DNA of 64,000 nt from Heyndrickxia sporothermodurans (GCA_016756695.1 CP066701.1:1950001-2014000); one strand, 5' to 3'; shown: positions 11,940-20,201, numbered from the stretch's first letter. Numbers and translations: made by a program. The notes: generated from the sequence alone by a model not told the origin.

Positions 11940-12407
11940 ATGAATAAAGAGCAAGTCATTGAGCTAATTTCAAACAAAACGAGGCTAATTCGAGTAGAAA
12001 AAGGCTATTCACAGGAAAAAATGGCTGAAATCATAGGGATTTCTAAAAAAACGCTTGTGCAAATTGAGAAAGGCAGAACATTAGCGGGATGGACAAATAC
12101 AGTCGCGGTATGTGCATTATTCAGAGACAGTGAAGTACTGCAATCAGTATTAGGAGACGAACCGTTGGAGGTCATTGAAACGATTGCACACAATAATGTT
12201 GATAGACCGAAAAGTAAGTCAATGGGCGGAAAAGTTTGGTGGAAGGAGATCGCTAAGAAAGGGGAATTTCGATTGCAGCAAAATATGATTAGTCAGCATT
12301 ATCGTATTTTGGATGATGAGCATGTTCGATGGTTTAGTACCTTTGACCTTGAAGAAGCAACAAGTCGTTTAAATGAGTTAACAAGTCGGGGAGGAAATTA
12401 CAAATGA
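11940..12407 (+). CDS. XRE-family helix-turn-helix regulator
   Basis: 155 residues. The N-terminal HTH spans about residues 8-62 (TRLIRVEKGYSQEKMAEIIG, then SKKTLVQIEKGRT). The C-terminal half holds no named domain that I recognise; it ends DLEEATSRLNEL. AAGGAGGG precedes the ATG. Its stop overlaps the start of the next membrane protein gene (ATGA), so the two are translationally coupled and probably act together, the membrane protein perhaps sensing a signal. A palindrome on its promoter suggests self-regulation. Confidence 0.85.
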   Translation: MNKEQVIELISNKTRLIRVEKGYSQEKMAEIIGISKKTLVQIEKGRTLAGWTNTVAVCALFRDSEVLQSVLGDEPLEVIETIAHNNVDRPKSKSMGGKVWWKEIAKKGEFRLQQNMISQHYRILDDEHVRWFSTFDLEEATSRLNELTSRGGNYK

Positions 12408-12727
12408 AGCCAGTTTTGTATGTAGCCCTACCCCCGTTACTTTTTTCTGTTATCGGATTCATTTTTAGTTTGCGATTTGAACTTATGGCCTATTGGGGTC
12501 ATGATACGATGCTGTGGTATTGGGTAGGTGCATGTGCATCTTATGTTTTTTCAATATTGGCAATTGTATACACTCTATTGGCGGGAATAAAACTAACGAA
12601 GATTGATACGATGAATTCTAAATTGGCCTTTACTTATTTGATTGCCTCTTTAATTAGTATATTTATCGCAATGGTAGCAATTATTTTGACTACTTTTATC
12701 ATTTGCGTTTGGCAAACGAAGATGTGA
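12404..12727 (+). CDS. small membrane protein coupled to XRE regulator
   Basis: 107 residues with three to four hydrophobic helices (PPLLFSVIGFIFSL, YVFSILAIVYTLLAG, LIASLISIFIAMVAII) and a conserved central MAYWGHDTMLWYWVGA. No named family recognised. A diverged second copy, split by an insertion element, lies at 13846-15941 with the same ATGA overlap to an upstream reading frame, so the regulator-membrane pair is a repeated cassette. Role unknown; a membrane sensor or transporter partner is only a guess. Confidence 0.75.
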   Translation: MKPVLYVALPPLLFSVIGFIFSLRFELMAYWGHDTMLWYWVGACASYVFSILAIVYTLLAGIKLTKIDTMNSKLAFTYLIASLISIFIAMVAIILTTFIICVWQTKM

Positions 12728-12738
12728 GGAGTGAAACT

Positions 12739-13101
12739 TTGAAGAAAATAGGAATTAGTATTCTAATAATCTGTTTATATAGTTTTCCATTTACTTATTT
12801 TTCAATGTATCAAGATTTTATTAATCGTTCACTGGTTGGCTATGTAATCATGATTGTCGCAACCTTGCTTCTTGCTTTTTTAAGCAAATTCTATGTCAAT
12901 TTGGTTCCTATGATTGTCGGCAATATTTTATCTGGATTCATTTCCTTATATTTTATCAGTAGAATGATGGGAAGTATTGGGTGGGATGGATACTTTAAGC
13001 CGGCATCTCCCAATCAATTATTAATCGTAGTTAGTTTTCTGAATTTAATTCCTCAGTTTATTGCTTTGAAGATAGCAAAAAGATATAAAAATAAATGTTA
13101 A
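12739..13101 (+). CDS. small multi-pass membrane protein
   Basis: 120 residues from TTG 12739, chosen for GTGAGGAG seven bases upstream; the ATG at 12703 overlaps the previous gene without a ribosome site. Four hydrophobic helices of about 20 residues cover almost the entire chain, with short charged ends (MKKIG and KIAKRYKNKC). No family recognised. Third gene of the XRE cassette by spacing. Confidence 0.65.
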   Translation: MKKIGISILIICLYSFPFTYFSMYQDFINRSLVGYVIMIVATLLLAFLSKFYVNLVPMIVGNILSGFISLYFISRMMGSIGWDGYFKPASPNQLLIVVSFLNLIPQFIALKIAKRYKNKC

Positions 13102-13123
13102 TTTGAATAGGGATGAGTGGGTG

Positions 13124-13666
13124 ATGAAAATGGACAACAAAAACTTTGCTACACTAAATGAACAATCCAAGTCTCAGTTACTAGTACTTTCCGAAATAAA
13201 AGAGATATTTACTACATTACAAGAACCGTTCTGGATGCGGGGAGGATGGGCAATAGACTTCCTGCTTGGGCGGATCACTCGCAGGCATAACGACATTGAT
13301 TTAGTTGCATGGGCTTATCGTCGTAAAGAGATTGAACGGGCATTAGTAGAAGCTGGGTATGAACTCAAACCCGTAAGTGAGTTGCAAACAGACTTTTGTA
13401 AGAATGGGATTGATGTTCAATTTTGCTTTCTGAATCGAAATGATGATGGACAAATAATTGGAAATGGTATACCGGATTGGATTTGGAGAGAGGATGCATT
13501 ACCCACTCAACTTTTTGAACTATATGGTCTTTCGGTATGTGTAATGAGCCCACACCAATTATTAGAAGAAAAAGAAGTGTATGAACAAATAGGTCGAACA
13601 ACACGTGGGAAGGATGTAGAAAGTAAAAAGCTACTTCGAAAGATCATTGATGATCTAGTAAAATAA
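13124..13666 (+). CDS. AadB-type nucleotidyltransferase domain protein
   Basis: 180 residues from ATG 13124. The sequence WMRGGWAIDFLLGRITRRH followed by NDIDLVAW is the aminoglycoside-2''-adenylyltransferase-type motif (GGWA, then D-x-D metal ligands). Family members adenylylate aminoglycosides or lincosamides, but many chromosomal members have unproven substrates, so a resistance phenotype should not be assumed. The start is not certain: GGGATGAG is a weak ribosome site and ATG 13130 is also possible. Confidence 0.75.
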   Translation: MKMDNKNFATLNEQSKSQLLVLSEIKEIFTTLQEPFWMRGGWAIDFLLGRITRRHNDIDLVAWAYRRKEIERALVEAGYELKPVSELQTDFCKNGIDVQFCFLNRNDDGQIIGNGIPDWIWREDALPTQLFELYGLSVCVMSPHQLLEEKEVYEQIGRTTRGKDVESKKLLRKIIDDLVK

Positions 13667-13690
13667 GAAAATTACTTTGGTTAAAGAAGG

Positions 13691-13849
13691 ATGAAAACTA
13701 TGATGCGTTGGATTGTACTTGTTTTATTGATATTCAGCCTAGGGGTAAATCAGTATTTATATAGAAAGTCGTACTTTGATCCATTTGATTTGCAAGAAGC
13801 TACAAATCGATTGCACAAGTTAGGAAGTGGGAAGGAATATAAAGTATGA
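13691..13849 (+). CDS. 52-residue membrane peptide with XRE-regulator-like tail
   Basis: ATG 13691 follows AAAGAAGG. One membrane helix (MMRWIVLVLLIFSLGVNQYL) is followed by a cytoplasmic tail FDLQEATNRLHKLGSGKEYK, which clearly resembles the last 20 residues of the XRE regulator at 11940 (FDLEEATSRLNELTSRGG). Its stop overlaps the next ATG (ATGA), again as in the first cassette. It looks like a regulator gene whose DNA-binding part was replaced by a membrane anchor, or a real short partner. Expression is not shown. Confidence 0.55.
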   Translation: MKTMMRWIVLVLLIFSLGVNQYLYRKSYFDPFDLQEATNRLHKLGSGKEYKV

Positions 13850-14010
13850 AGATGACCACTTTAGTGCCCATCCCTTTAATCACCTCCATTATTGGATTCA
13901 TTTTCAGTATGTTATTTCAAGATATGGCTTATTGGAGCGATGAATCAATGTTGTGGTATTGGGTCGGAGCAAGTTTGTCTTATACTTTTTCAATATTGGC
14001 AATAATCCTC
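13846..14010 (+). pseudogene. second copy of cassette membrane protein, 5' part (interrupted)
   Basis: Begins MKMTTLVPIPLITSIIGFIF and keeps the family block DMAYWSDESMLWYWVGA, parallel to the intact copy at 12404. After SILAII the match ends near 14008 and a stop follows. The C-terminal half resumes at about 15768-15941, beyond an IS110-type element. Both parts joined would restore a protein of roughly 110 residues. Confidence 0.8.
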
Positions 14011-14065
14011 CTCCCTCTATAAATGTTGATACATCAACGGTTTGACCCGTTGGTAGGGTGTCAAA

Positions 14066-14391
14066 AAAATATTTTTCGACACGGACCCTAACTTTATTTT
14101 CATAATATGTGAAACTATTCCAATAAATAGGTACGCTACGCGGTCACTACTGGATAATTATGGAAAGTAGTGATAGGGAATTATACGATGCACAATGGAT
14201 CTCTGCGTAGCTTATGATGACGTACCCTCCCATGTCTCTGGGCATCTATGTGCCTACATTCCTTCGTTCGGTCTAGTCATAAGGCAGAGGCTAGCGAAGC
14301 TCCTATAGGGACTCTAGGTCGAATGGTGAAAATAATGCCAGCTTCTCCGTGTCATCCTGTTGTCTAGGTCTAGTTAAGGGGCTGTAGGGAT
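14066..14391 (-). ncRNA. candidate bridge RNA region of the IS110/IS1111 element
   Basis: No protein-coding potential over 327 bp between transposase stop and element end. Several short inverted repeats are visible, for example TCACTACT with AGTAGTGA (within 14145-14173) and TACGCTACGC with GCGTAGC (about 14131-14211). Known for the family: IS110 recombinases use a structured RNA from the noncoding end to pair with target and donor DNA, and in the IS1111 branch it lies downstream of the gene. Assignment here is by position, not by a proven fold. Confidence 0.4.
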
Positions 14392-15668
14392 TTAAGCTGC
14401 CTCTAAGAGACTTGGAATATCCCTCATCATTCGCTGTGCGTCAAACGCTTTGTGCTTAGTGCTAATTCCATGTAATACTTTTAACAGTTTACCGCATAGA
14501 ACCACGATGGATTGTTTCTTGCGTAAAGGATTAACCTGACGGTTCGTGTAATACTCATGTAGCTTTCTAAAAGCTTCATTGTGGCGGATCATCGGCATCA
14601 TGACTCGGAACAGGAGAGCGCGTAGCTTTCTTCTACCCCGTTTAGAGATTCGTTTTTGCCCTTTGTGCATACCAGAGGAATTTTCACGTAACGTTAATCC
14701 CGCGAGTTTGATTAGTTGGCGTGGATCTTCGTAGTGTGAAAAACTTCCGATTTCAGCTAATAGGTCAACGATTGTCGTATCTCCAAGCCCTGGTACCGTT
14801 GACAGCCATTCGTATTCTACTGACATTTTTACAAGCTCAACTAAGCGCTCCGTAATACCCTCAATATCTTTTTCTAGCTGGTGGTAACGGCGGACAAGTG
14901 TGGCTATTTCAATACGGGCCATCTCACATCCTTCCGTTACTCCGATAGAGCTAGCTGCGACTTCGATAAGGCGCACTGCTTTTGGTCTTTGGGGGATTTT
15001 AGTCCCTCGACCTTTCGATAAAGGGATAACACTTCATCCGGGTGTTTCTGGTGAAGATCACTTGGAAATGGAGTGCATTCAAGTGCGGCCATAGCCATTT
15101 TTCCGAATGACGGAAATACTTGAACGAACTCTGGAAAATAGCGATCTAACCAGCGAATTATCATGTTTTTGACGGCTCCTAGCTCCTCAGTCAATTTACT
15201 ACGGAATGTAGAACCAGCACGAAGTTCAGCTTCCATCCCTTTGAGGATTCGCGGATAACTAAAGCGTCCATCCTTTACAAGACGAGCGATTACCAGTGCA
15301 TCTTTACGGTCATGTTTGGTTGGCAGATTGTCATCCAACTCTTTTGACCGTTTGACATGCATCGGATTCGTCATGACTAAGGAAATGCCTCGTTCTTCAA
15401 GGAAATAGGCTAAATTTAGCCAGTAATGGCCAGTAGGTTCAATCCCGACAATGACTTCTGTCTTTTCGCTTTCTTTCATTTCAGTCAAAATACGTTGATA
15501 TAAATACTCAAAGCCGTTATTAGATTGATAAACTGAGAAAGACTTTTGGAGCACCCGGCCACGATCGTCTACAAAGCAAGCGTAATGTGTCCGCTTTGCG
15601 ATATCGATCCCTACAACGAGTGTTTTTTCGGTGACTTGATTAATTTTCTGATTTTGTTTAAAATCCAT
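14392..15668 (-). pseudogene. IS110-family transposase, frameshifted
   Basis: Start ATG 15668 follows AAGGAGG. The N-terminal RuvC-like DEDD domain has GIDIAKRTHYACF, GIEPTGHYW and KHDRKDALVIA; the C-terminal transposase_20 part has STVPGLGDTTIVDLLAEIG and KRISKRGRRKLRALLF. The two parts lie in different frames, joined near 14980 where an A-run on the coding strand (CAAAAG) seems one base short. IS110 transposases are normally one frame with no programmed shift, so this copy is probably inactive or misread. Restored length is about 425 residues. Confidence 0.88.
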
Positions 15669-15767
15669 TATGGAGTCCTCCTTGGTTAACAAATTAGGGG
15701 TCAATTCATCGACGATTTGACACCCCGCATCATACCAAGAGGGCTCTTTTTGTTCAAGTCCCCGAAA

Positions 15768-15941
15768 ATCCTTCTAACAGGAATGCTCCTATTAGTTTGG
15801 ATTAAAATAACAAGGTTAAATAAGATACATTCACAATTGGTCATACCTTATTTGATTATTTCTTTAATTAGTATATTTATAGGGTTTATATCAATCGTTT
15901 GGACCACTTTCATTATCATTGCTTGGCAGTCAGGGTTTTGA
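15768..15941 (+). pseudogene. second copy of cassette membrane protein, 3' part
   Basis: From about 15768 the frame reads ILLTGMLLLVWIKITRLN, then YLIISLISIFIGFISIVWTT and a stop at 15941. It aligns without gaps to the C-terminal half of the intact protein at 12404 (IKLTKIDTMNSKLAFTYLIA). It is the missing end of the fragment at 13846-14010. Confidence 0.78.
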
Positions 15942-15979
15942 GGATATAAGGAGTCATTGTTTTTTTAGTTATGAATCTA

Positions 15980-16360
15980 TTAATGTAAAGTTAATATTAG
16001 TTCCTCTTTTTTTCCTTCCCATTGAACTGTCACAGGTATCGTGGTTCCAACAGGATCACAAGCTCCACTACACGACATATTAATCCAAAATTCATTTTGA
16101 TTTATTAATTCTCCCTCTCCTGAATTAGTATTTTTTTTGTCAGGAGAATCTTTAATTTTGTACTTGAAAACTTCTGGTTTATTTTCTTTTCCGATAAACG
16201 CTATCTTATAAAGTTTACTGGAGTCATTTTCGATATCCAACACCACATTCCAATGATTGCTTTTGCCTTCAAAATGCTGTGTCTCAAAATTATTAGCATT
16301 TTTATTATCCGTACAAGCAACCAATATCAGTGCAAGTGCAAAACGCCTATAAATGTGCAC
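15980..16360 (-). CDS. putative lipoprotein with damaged 5' end
   Basis: 126 residues from GTG 16360. A hydrophobic stretch FALALILVAC with lipobox L-V-A-C, then a polar region, gives a typical exported lipoprotein; the mature part (GKSNHWNVVLDIEN, KIAFIGKENKPEVFKYKI) is beta-rich with no family recognised. The start is odd: GTG belongs to the 52-bp repeat array at 16355 and there is no ATG close before the signal peptide. The repeat seems to have replaced the first codons and the promoter, so expression is doubtful. Confidence 0.55.
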   Translation of the reverse strand: MHIYRRFALALILVACTDNKNANNFETQHFEGKSNHWNVVLDIENDSSKLYKIAFIGKENKPEVFKYKIKDSPDKKNTNSGEGELINQNEFWINMSCSGACDPVGTTIPVTVQWEGKKEELILTLH

Positions 16361-16495
16361 GAATCCCCAAGATGAGGGAAGATAAAGAGGGAAAATCAAC
16401 CCCCATGTGCGCGAATCCGCAAGATGCGGGAAGATAAGGAGCAAAAATCAATCCCCATGTGCATGAATCCGCTCGATATGGCAAGAAATTCCACA
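16355..16495. repeat. 52-bp tandem repeat array, locus 2 (about 2.7 units)
   Basis: GTGCACGAATCC, GTGCGCGAATCC and GTGCATGAATCC start at 16355, 16407 and 16459, exactly 52 bp apart, each followed by a short inverted element of the CCGCAAGATGCGG type and GAAGATAA-GAG. Same period and related sequence as the arrays at 11635 and 26865. Units directly abut, so it is not a spacer-bearing CRISPR. Confidence 0.88.
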
Positions 16496-16605
16496 ACGCC
16501 AGCATCAAATTCCCGAATCCGAAATATACAATCAGAGGGAGGAAATTTCCCCATCAAAAAGGAATATACATACAATAATAAGCGAACGAGGAAAGAGGGA
16601 TAGGC

Positions 16606-16848
16606 ATGGGGTTCTATTGGGCTGGACTTTTATTTTGGGTATTATCGGGAGCTTACTTTTTTCTGTTTATCGGTGGACTGCTGGCAAGGTCGTGGAGGGC
16701 GTTAGTTGCTAGTGGAATTGCGGTGATATTGCCGTCACTTTACTTTTTCGGTGCGGAAAATTGGTTAAGACTTGCAATATTGCTTCCTTTTCTTTCTTTT
16801 ATCTTAGCTTATTTGGTGAGAAAAAAAGATCCATATAAAATTGTTTAA
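16606..16848 (+). CDS. small membrane protein, 80 residues
   Basis: ATG 16606 follows GAAAGAGGG. Three hydrophobic helices (FYWAGLLFWVLSGAYFFLFI, LVASGIAVILPSLYFF, LAILLPFLSFILAYLV) and a short basic tail RKKDPYK. No family recognised; similar short three-helix proteins are common in Bacillaceae. No co-transcribed neighbour is apparent. Confidence 0.65.
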   Translation: MGFYWAGLLFWVLSGAYFFLFIGGLLARSWRALVASGIAVILPSLYFFGAENWLRLAILLPFLSFILAYLVRKKDPYKIV

Positions 16849-16920
16849 GTTTGTAATCTAGTCCGAGGTTGGATTACTAAGTTAAAATATATACCTATTT
16901 TTTGAGATGGGAGACCTAAT

Positions 16921-17281
16921 ATGAAAATAAACCGAACAAATGATTTCGAATTAATTGCTAAGTTGAATAAGTATGTACACGATTTACACATAAAGTTATA
17001 TCCCGAGCAATTTAAAGAATATAACTTTGAAGAGATGAAGGCTTTCTTTGAAAGCATTACTGATATAGAGGAGTTCGTGTTTCTTTTATTGGAAGAAAAT
17101 GAGCAGCCTTTAGGTTATGCGTGGATAGAATTAAGGGATGGACGAAATCTGTAATATTGCACGGACAAATGGGATAAATAAAATTGAATTAGACTATTGG
17201 TGCGATAACGAGATAGCAAAAAGATTTTATAAGAAAAACGGATTTGTAAAATATCGAGAATTTGTTTATAAGGACATTTGA
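16921..17281 (+). pseudogene. GNAT acetyltransferase with internal deletion
   Basis: The first 77 codons (INRTNDFELIAKLNKYVHDL to GYAWIELRDGRN) fit the start of a GNAT fold and end in a stop at 17154. From 17159 another frame reads TNGINKIELDYWCDNEIAKR and FYKKNGFVKYREFVY, the typical last strand and helix of GNAT enzymes. The acetyl-CoA-binding middle (about 50-60 residues) is missing, so no activity is expected. Confidence 0.8.
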
Positions 17282-17371
17282 ACTTGTACTCTGAGTAAAA
17301 AATACAAGAGGTGCAATTGTACTATACCTTCTTTAATTTATCCAAAAATATGTTTCAAAAGGGGGAAGGAA

Positions 17372-18145
17372 ATGAGCAATTTAAAAGGGAAAATTGCGAT
17401 CGTTACTGGGGCTAGTCGTCGAGATGGGATTGGTGCTGCGATTTGTTTAGAGCTTGCTCGAAGGGGGGCGGATATATTTTTTACCCATCTTCGCCAATAT
17501 GATCGGCAAATGGACTATTACATCGAAGAAGATTTTCCAACGGAGCTTGAGGGGAAATTGAAGAAAATGGGTGTACGGGTCGGATCATTAGAGGTTGATC
17601 TTAGCCTGCCGGATGGACCTGGGAATCTATTAAATGAAGTGGAAAATCAATTAGGTTTGCCTTCTATTCTAGTGAATAATGCCACATATAGTATTGATGT
17701 AGATTATAAGGCAATGACAACTGAGATTCTGGATCGTCATTATGCTGTGAATGTTCGTGGAACGTGTATGCTAACAGTAGAATTTGCGAAAAGAATTGAA
17801 GGGAAGCATGGTGGCAGAGTGATTAATCTCGTTTCGGGTCAAGATAAGTCACCGGAACCGGGTAACTTAGCTTATGTGACGACCAAAGGGGCGATTTCGA
17901 CATTTACGAAGACGATGGCCTTAGAGGTTGCGAAACATCGCATTACTGTTAATGCTGTTGACCCAGGTCCAACTGATACGGGCTGGATGAGTGATAAGTT
18001 AAAAGAACATTTATTGCCTAAATTCCCGATGGGGAGAATCGGACAACCTGAAGATGCTGCTCGCATTATCGCTTTTTTGGCAAGTGATGAGGCGGAGTGG
18101 ATCACGGGGCAGATTATTCATTCGGATGGGGGATTTTGGGACTAA
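17372..18145 (+). CDS. SDR-family oxidoreductase (3-oxoacyl-ACP-reductase-like)
   Basis: 257 residues, the classical short-chain dehydrogenase length. Cofactor loop is TGASRRDGIGAA (a variant of TGxxxGIG with an insertion), then LVNNATY, catalytic YVTTK, the PGPTDTGWM loop and the C-terminal ITGQIIHSDGG. The loop is followed by a basic residue context compatible with NADPH. Substrate unknown; the extended glycine loop is shared by SDRs often found near resistance or acetyltransferase genes. AAAGGGGGAAGG precedes the ATG. The next gene starts 22 bp on and is likely co-transcribed. Confidence 0.88.
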   Translation: MSNLKGKIAIVTGASRRDGIGAAICLELARRGADIFFTHLRQYDRQMDYYIEEDFPTELEGKLKKMGVRVGSLEVDLSLPDGPGNLLNEVENQLGLPSILVNNATYSIDVDYKAMTTEILDRHYAVNVRGTCMLTVEFAKRIEGKHGGRVINLVSGQDKSPEPGNLAYVTTKGAISTFTKTMALEVAKHRITVNAVDPGPTDTGWMSDKLKEHLLPKFPMGRIGQPEDAARIIAFLASDEAEWITGQIIHSDGGFWD

Positions 18146-18167
18146 TCATGAAAAAGGGGATGGAGAA

Positions 18168-18638
18168 ATGAATAGTAGAATAGAAGAAATGAATCGTTTT
18201 TCAATTGTAGGTGTGAAAAAACGAGTAAATACAAAGCAAGCCTTTGATTCGATCCCAACGATATGGGCTCAAGCAAGTGAACAAGGGCTTTTCGACCAAC
18301 TTTTTGAAATAGGTTCTTTCGATCATAAAGTGAGAGGTTTATTAGGTGTTTGTTCTGGCGGTAATTTTGGTAAAAATGAAGAGTTTGATTATATATTAGC
18401 CATTGCCTCCAATCAAGAACCATCAGAAGGGATGGTGAAAATGGACTTTCCAGATTCCACTTGGATTGTATTTGAAGTACCCGGTCCTCCAGCACTTCAA
18501 GAAGCATGGGATTATTTTTATTCGGATTGGATTCCAAATTCACCGTATGAATTAGCTAATTTGCCCGCAATTGAATGTTATTTGCCGATTGAAGAGAATA
18601 AAAATGAGTTGTGGATTCCGATTTCAAATAAAGAATGA
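18168..18638 (+). CDS. GyrI-like / effector-binding domain protein
   Basis: 156 residues from ATG 18168 (AAAAAGGGGATGGAG upstream). The order FSIVGVKKRVNTKQAF, IPTIWAQA, GVCSGGNFGKNEEFDYILAIA, WIVFEVPGPP and ELWIPI is that of stand-alone GyrI-like (AraC effector-binding, Cass2) proteins, which bind hydrophobic cationic small molecules in a cleft. No DNA-binding domain is attached. It may buffer drugs or act with the SDR gene ahead. Confidence 0.85.
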   Translation: MNSRIEEMNRFSIVGVKKRVNTKQAFDSIPTIWAQASEQGLFDQLFEIGSFDHKVRGLLGVCSGGNFGKNEEFDYILAIASNQEPSEGMVKMDFPDSTWIVFEVPGPPALQEAWDYFYSDWIPNSPYELANLPAIECYLPIEENKNELWIPISNKE

Positions 18639-18697
18639 TTTGTGATTTTTATTAAATTGAGGTATTACCAACATTCCGTAATTATCTGAACTAGTTA

Positions 18698-18741
18698 AAA
18701 AGGAAAACTTTACAGTATTCAAGGTAAAGTTATCCTTTTTT
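18698..18741 (+). terminator. terminator after SDR/GyrI-like pair
   Basis: AAGGAAAACTTTAC pairs with GTAAAGTTATCCTT (one bulge), followed by TTTTTTG. The next 300 bases up to 19048 hold no convincing gene; an in-frame extension upstream of 19048 lacks a ribosome site. Confidence 0.75.
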
Positions 18742-19047
18742 GTTTCTTTACTTGTTAGAGGAAGTTAATTCAGCCAATCTTATATTGTGTAAAATTATAG
18801 ATGAAAGTGAAGATCTTCGTATTACCTTACGAAAAACAAAAACTAAAATGGATATTGTAAACCAAGGCTGTCCAAAATATCATTAAAGATTAATTTATTT
18901 GTGACAAAACACCTGTTCATTGACAAAAAAATAAGCAGGAGTATACTTGGAATTGAACAATTGTTCAAAACAAATGTTCAAAATAGTAAAAGAGATATGC
19001 CTATAAAATCAGAACAAATAATCCCTTTCCCGAATGGAGGAGTAATA

Positions 19048-20064
19048 ATGAGTCAAATGCAAAAACAAATTCAGCTTGCAAAACGTCCGATTGGAACGCC
19101 TTCAATGGAGGATTTTGCTTTTATTGAAGCACCGATTGGAACACCGTCAGATGGTGAGGTACTGATACGTACCGTATATATTTCAGTTGATCCGTATTTA
19201 CGTGGAAGAATGCAGGATGTAAAATCATATATTCCTCCATTTCAATTAAATGAGGTCATTTCAAGTGGAGTCATTGGCCAAGTTGTAGAATCAAAGTCGG
19301 AGCAGTTTGCTAAAGGTGATTTGATCATTGGTACTCTTGGCTGGCAGGAATACTCAATTGCGAACGAGAGAGAGATTCGAAAAATTGATCCGACGTTAGC
19401 TCCTGTAACAGCGAACCTTAGTATTATTGGAATGACGGGATTAACAGCCTATTTTGGCCTGCTTGATATTGGACAGCCGAAAGAAGGAGAAACCGTTGTC
19501 GTATCTGGAGCTGCTGGGGCAGTTGGATCGACCGTTGGACAAATTGCGAAAATTAAAGGGGCACGTGTCGTAGGGATTGCCGGGACAGAAGAAAAATGTC
19601 GCTACCTTTTAAATGAACTCGAATTTGATGCAGTAATTAATTATAAAAAGGAAGATGTTCCTAGTTCATTAGAAAAAGCTTGTCCGAATGGAATCGACAT
19701 CTATTTTGATAATGTTGGCGGCGTTATTTCTGATGCTGTATTCCCACTTCTTAATAAGTTTGCGCGTATTCCGGTTTGTGGGGCAATTTCTGCCTATAAT
19801 AAAGTCGATATTGATATGGGACCACGCGTTCAAACTGCACTTATCAAAACAAGTGCCCTTATGAAAGGATTTACACTAGGAGATTACTCTAACCGATTTA
19901 AAGAAGGCGGTACGGCACTTGCCACATGGTTAAACGAAGGAAAACTTAAATATGAAGAAACCATTACCGAAGGATTCGACCATATTATCGACGCCTTCCT
20001 TGACCTTTTTAAAGGGGCAAATCTCGGAAAGCAACTCGTTAAAGTAGCGGATATTGAAGAATAA
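19048..20064 (+). CDS. NADP-dependent oxidoreductase, MDR/leukotriene B4 dehydrogenase type (YfmJ-like)
   Basis: 338 residues from ATG 19048, with ATGGAGGAG seven bases ahead. Lacks zinc-ligand patterns; has SVDPYLRGRM near residue 50, the Rossmann loop VVSGAAGAVGSTVGQIAKI and FDNVGGVISDAV typical of the prostaglandin/curcumin reductase group. Such enzymes reduce the double bond of alpha,beta-unsaturated ketones with NADPH. An upstream open stretch from 18901 is in frame but has no start signals. Probably a single transcription unit. Confidence 0.9.
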   Translation: MSQMQKQIQLAKRPIGTPSMEDFAFIEAPIGTPSDGEVLIRTVYISVDPYLRGRMQDVKSYIPPFQLNEVISSGVIGQVVESKSEQFAKGDLIIGTLGWQEYSIANEREIRKIDPTLAPVTANLSIIGMTGLTAYFGLLDIGQPKEGETVVVSGAAGAVGSTVGQIAKIKGARVVGIAGTEEKCRYLLNELEFDAVINYKKEDVPSSLEKACPNGIDIYFDNVGGVISDAVFPLLNKFARIPVCGAISAYNKVDIDMGPRVQTALIKTSALMKGFTLGDYSNRFKEGGTALATWLNEGKLKYEETITEGFDHIIDAFLDLFKGANLGKQLVKVADIEE

Positions 20065-20121
20065 CTAGTGGACCCATTTTTAATATAATGCAGTGTTAAA
20101 GGTTATTATTTACTTTTAATT

Positions 20122-20201
20122 TGAGCGGAATGCACGAAGATTCCTGTGGGAGTAAGGTGCAGGGGAGATCTCGCAAAGAAGGGGACTCCCCATACCGCCC
20201 A
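20122..20201. repeat. Bacillaceae-type intergenic GC-richer repeat
   Basis: Starts GAGCGGAATGCACGAAGATT, goes on with CCTGTGGGAGTAAGGTGCAG and ends CCCCATACCGCCCAC. This resembles the dispersed structured intergenic repeat seen in many Bacillus-type genomes and is richer in GC than its surroundings. Only one copy was found in this window. Confidence 0.55.

Larger units (their letters stand above)
14056..15725 (-). mobile_element. IS110-family (IS1111-like) insertion sequence
   Basis: 1,670 bp bounded by perfect 10-bp inverted repeats GGGTGTCAAA (14056-14065) and TTTGACACCC (15716-15725); similarity of the ends continues imperfectly inward (GACCC-CTAA blocks). It holds one DEDD transposase gene on the minus strand and a 327-bp noncoding part downstream of it. 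The placing of the noncoding part behind the transposase, and the presence of inverted repeats, fit the IS1111 branch. The flanks TTGGTA (14050-14055) and TACCAA (15733-15738) would form a hairpin when joined, so the element seems to have entered a hairpin loop. No target duplication is evident. Confidence 0.82.

Noticed and set aside
13124-13666. Firm aminoglycoside resistance gene
   Set aside because: Only the fold motif is visible; chromosomal relatives often have unproven substrates, so the call was kept general.
16355-16495. Possible CRISPR array
   Set aside because: Units abut directly and are similar over their full 52 bp; there are no unique spacers and no cas genes nearby. The same holds for 11635, 26860 and 51194.
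18901-19047. 49-residue extension of the MDR oxidoreductase
   Set aside because: A strong ribosome site and the family N-terminus are at 19048; the extension lacks both start signals and similarity.
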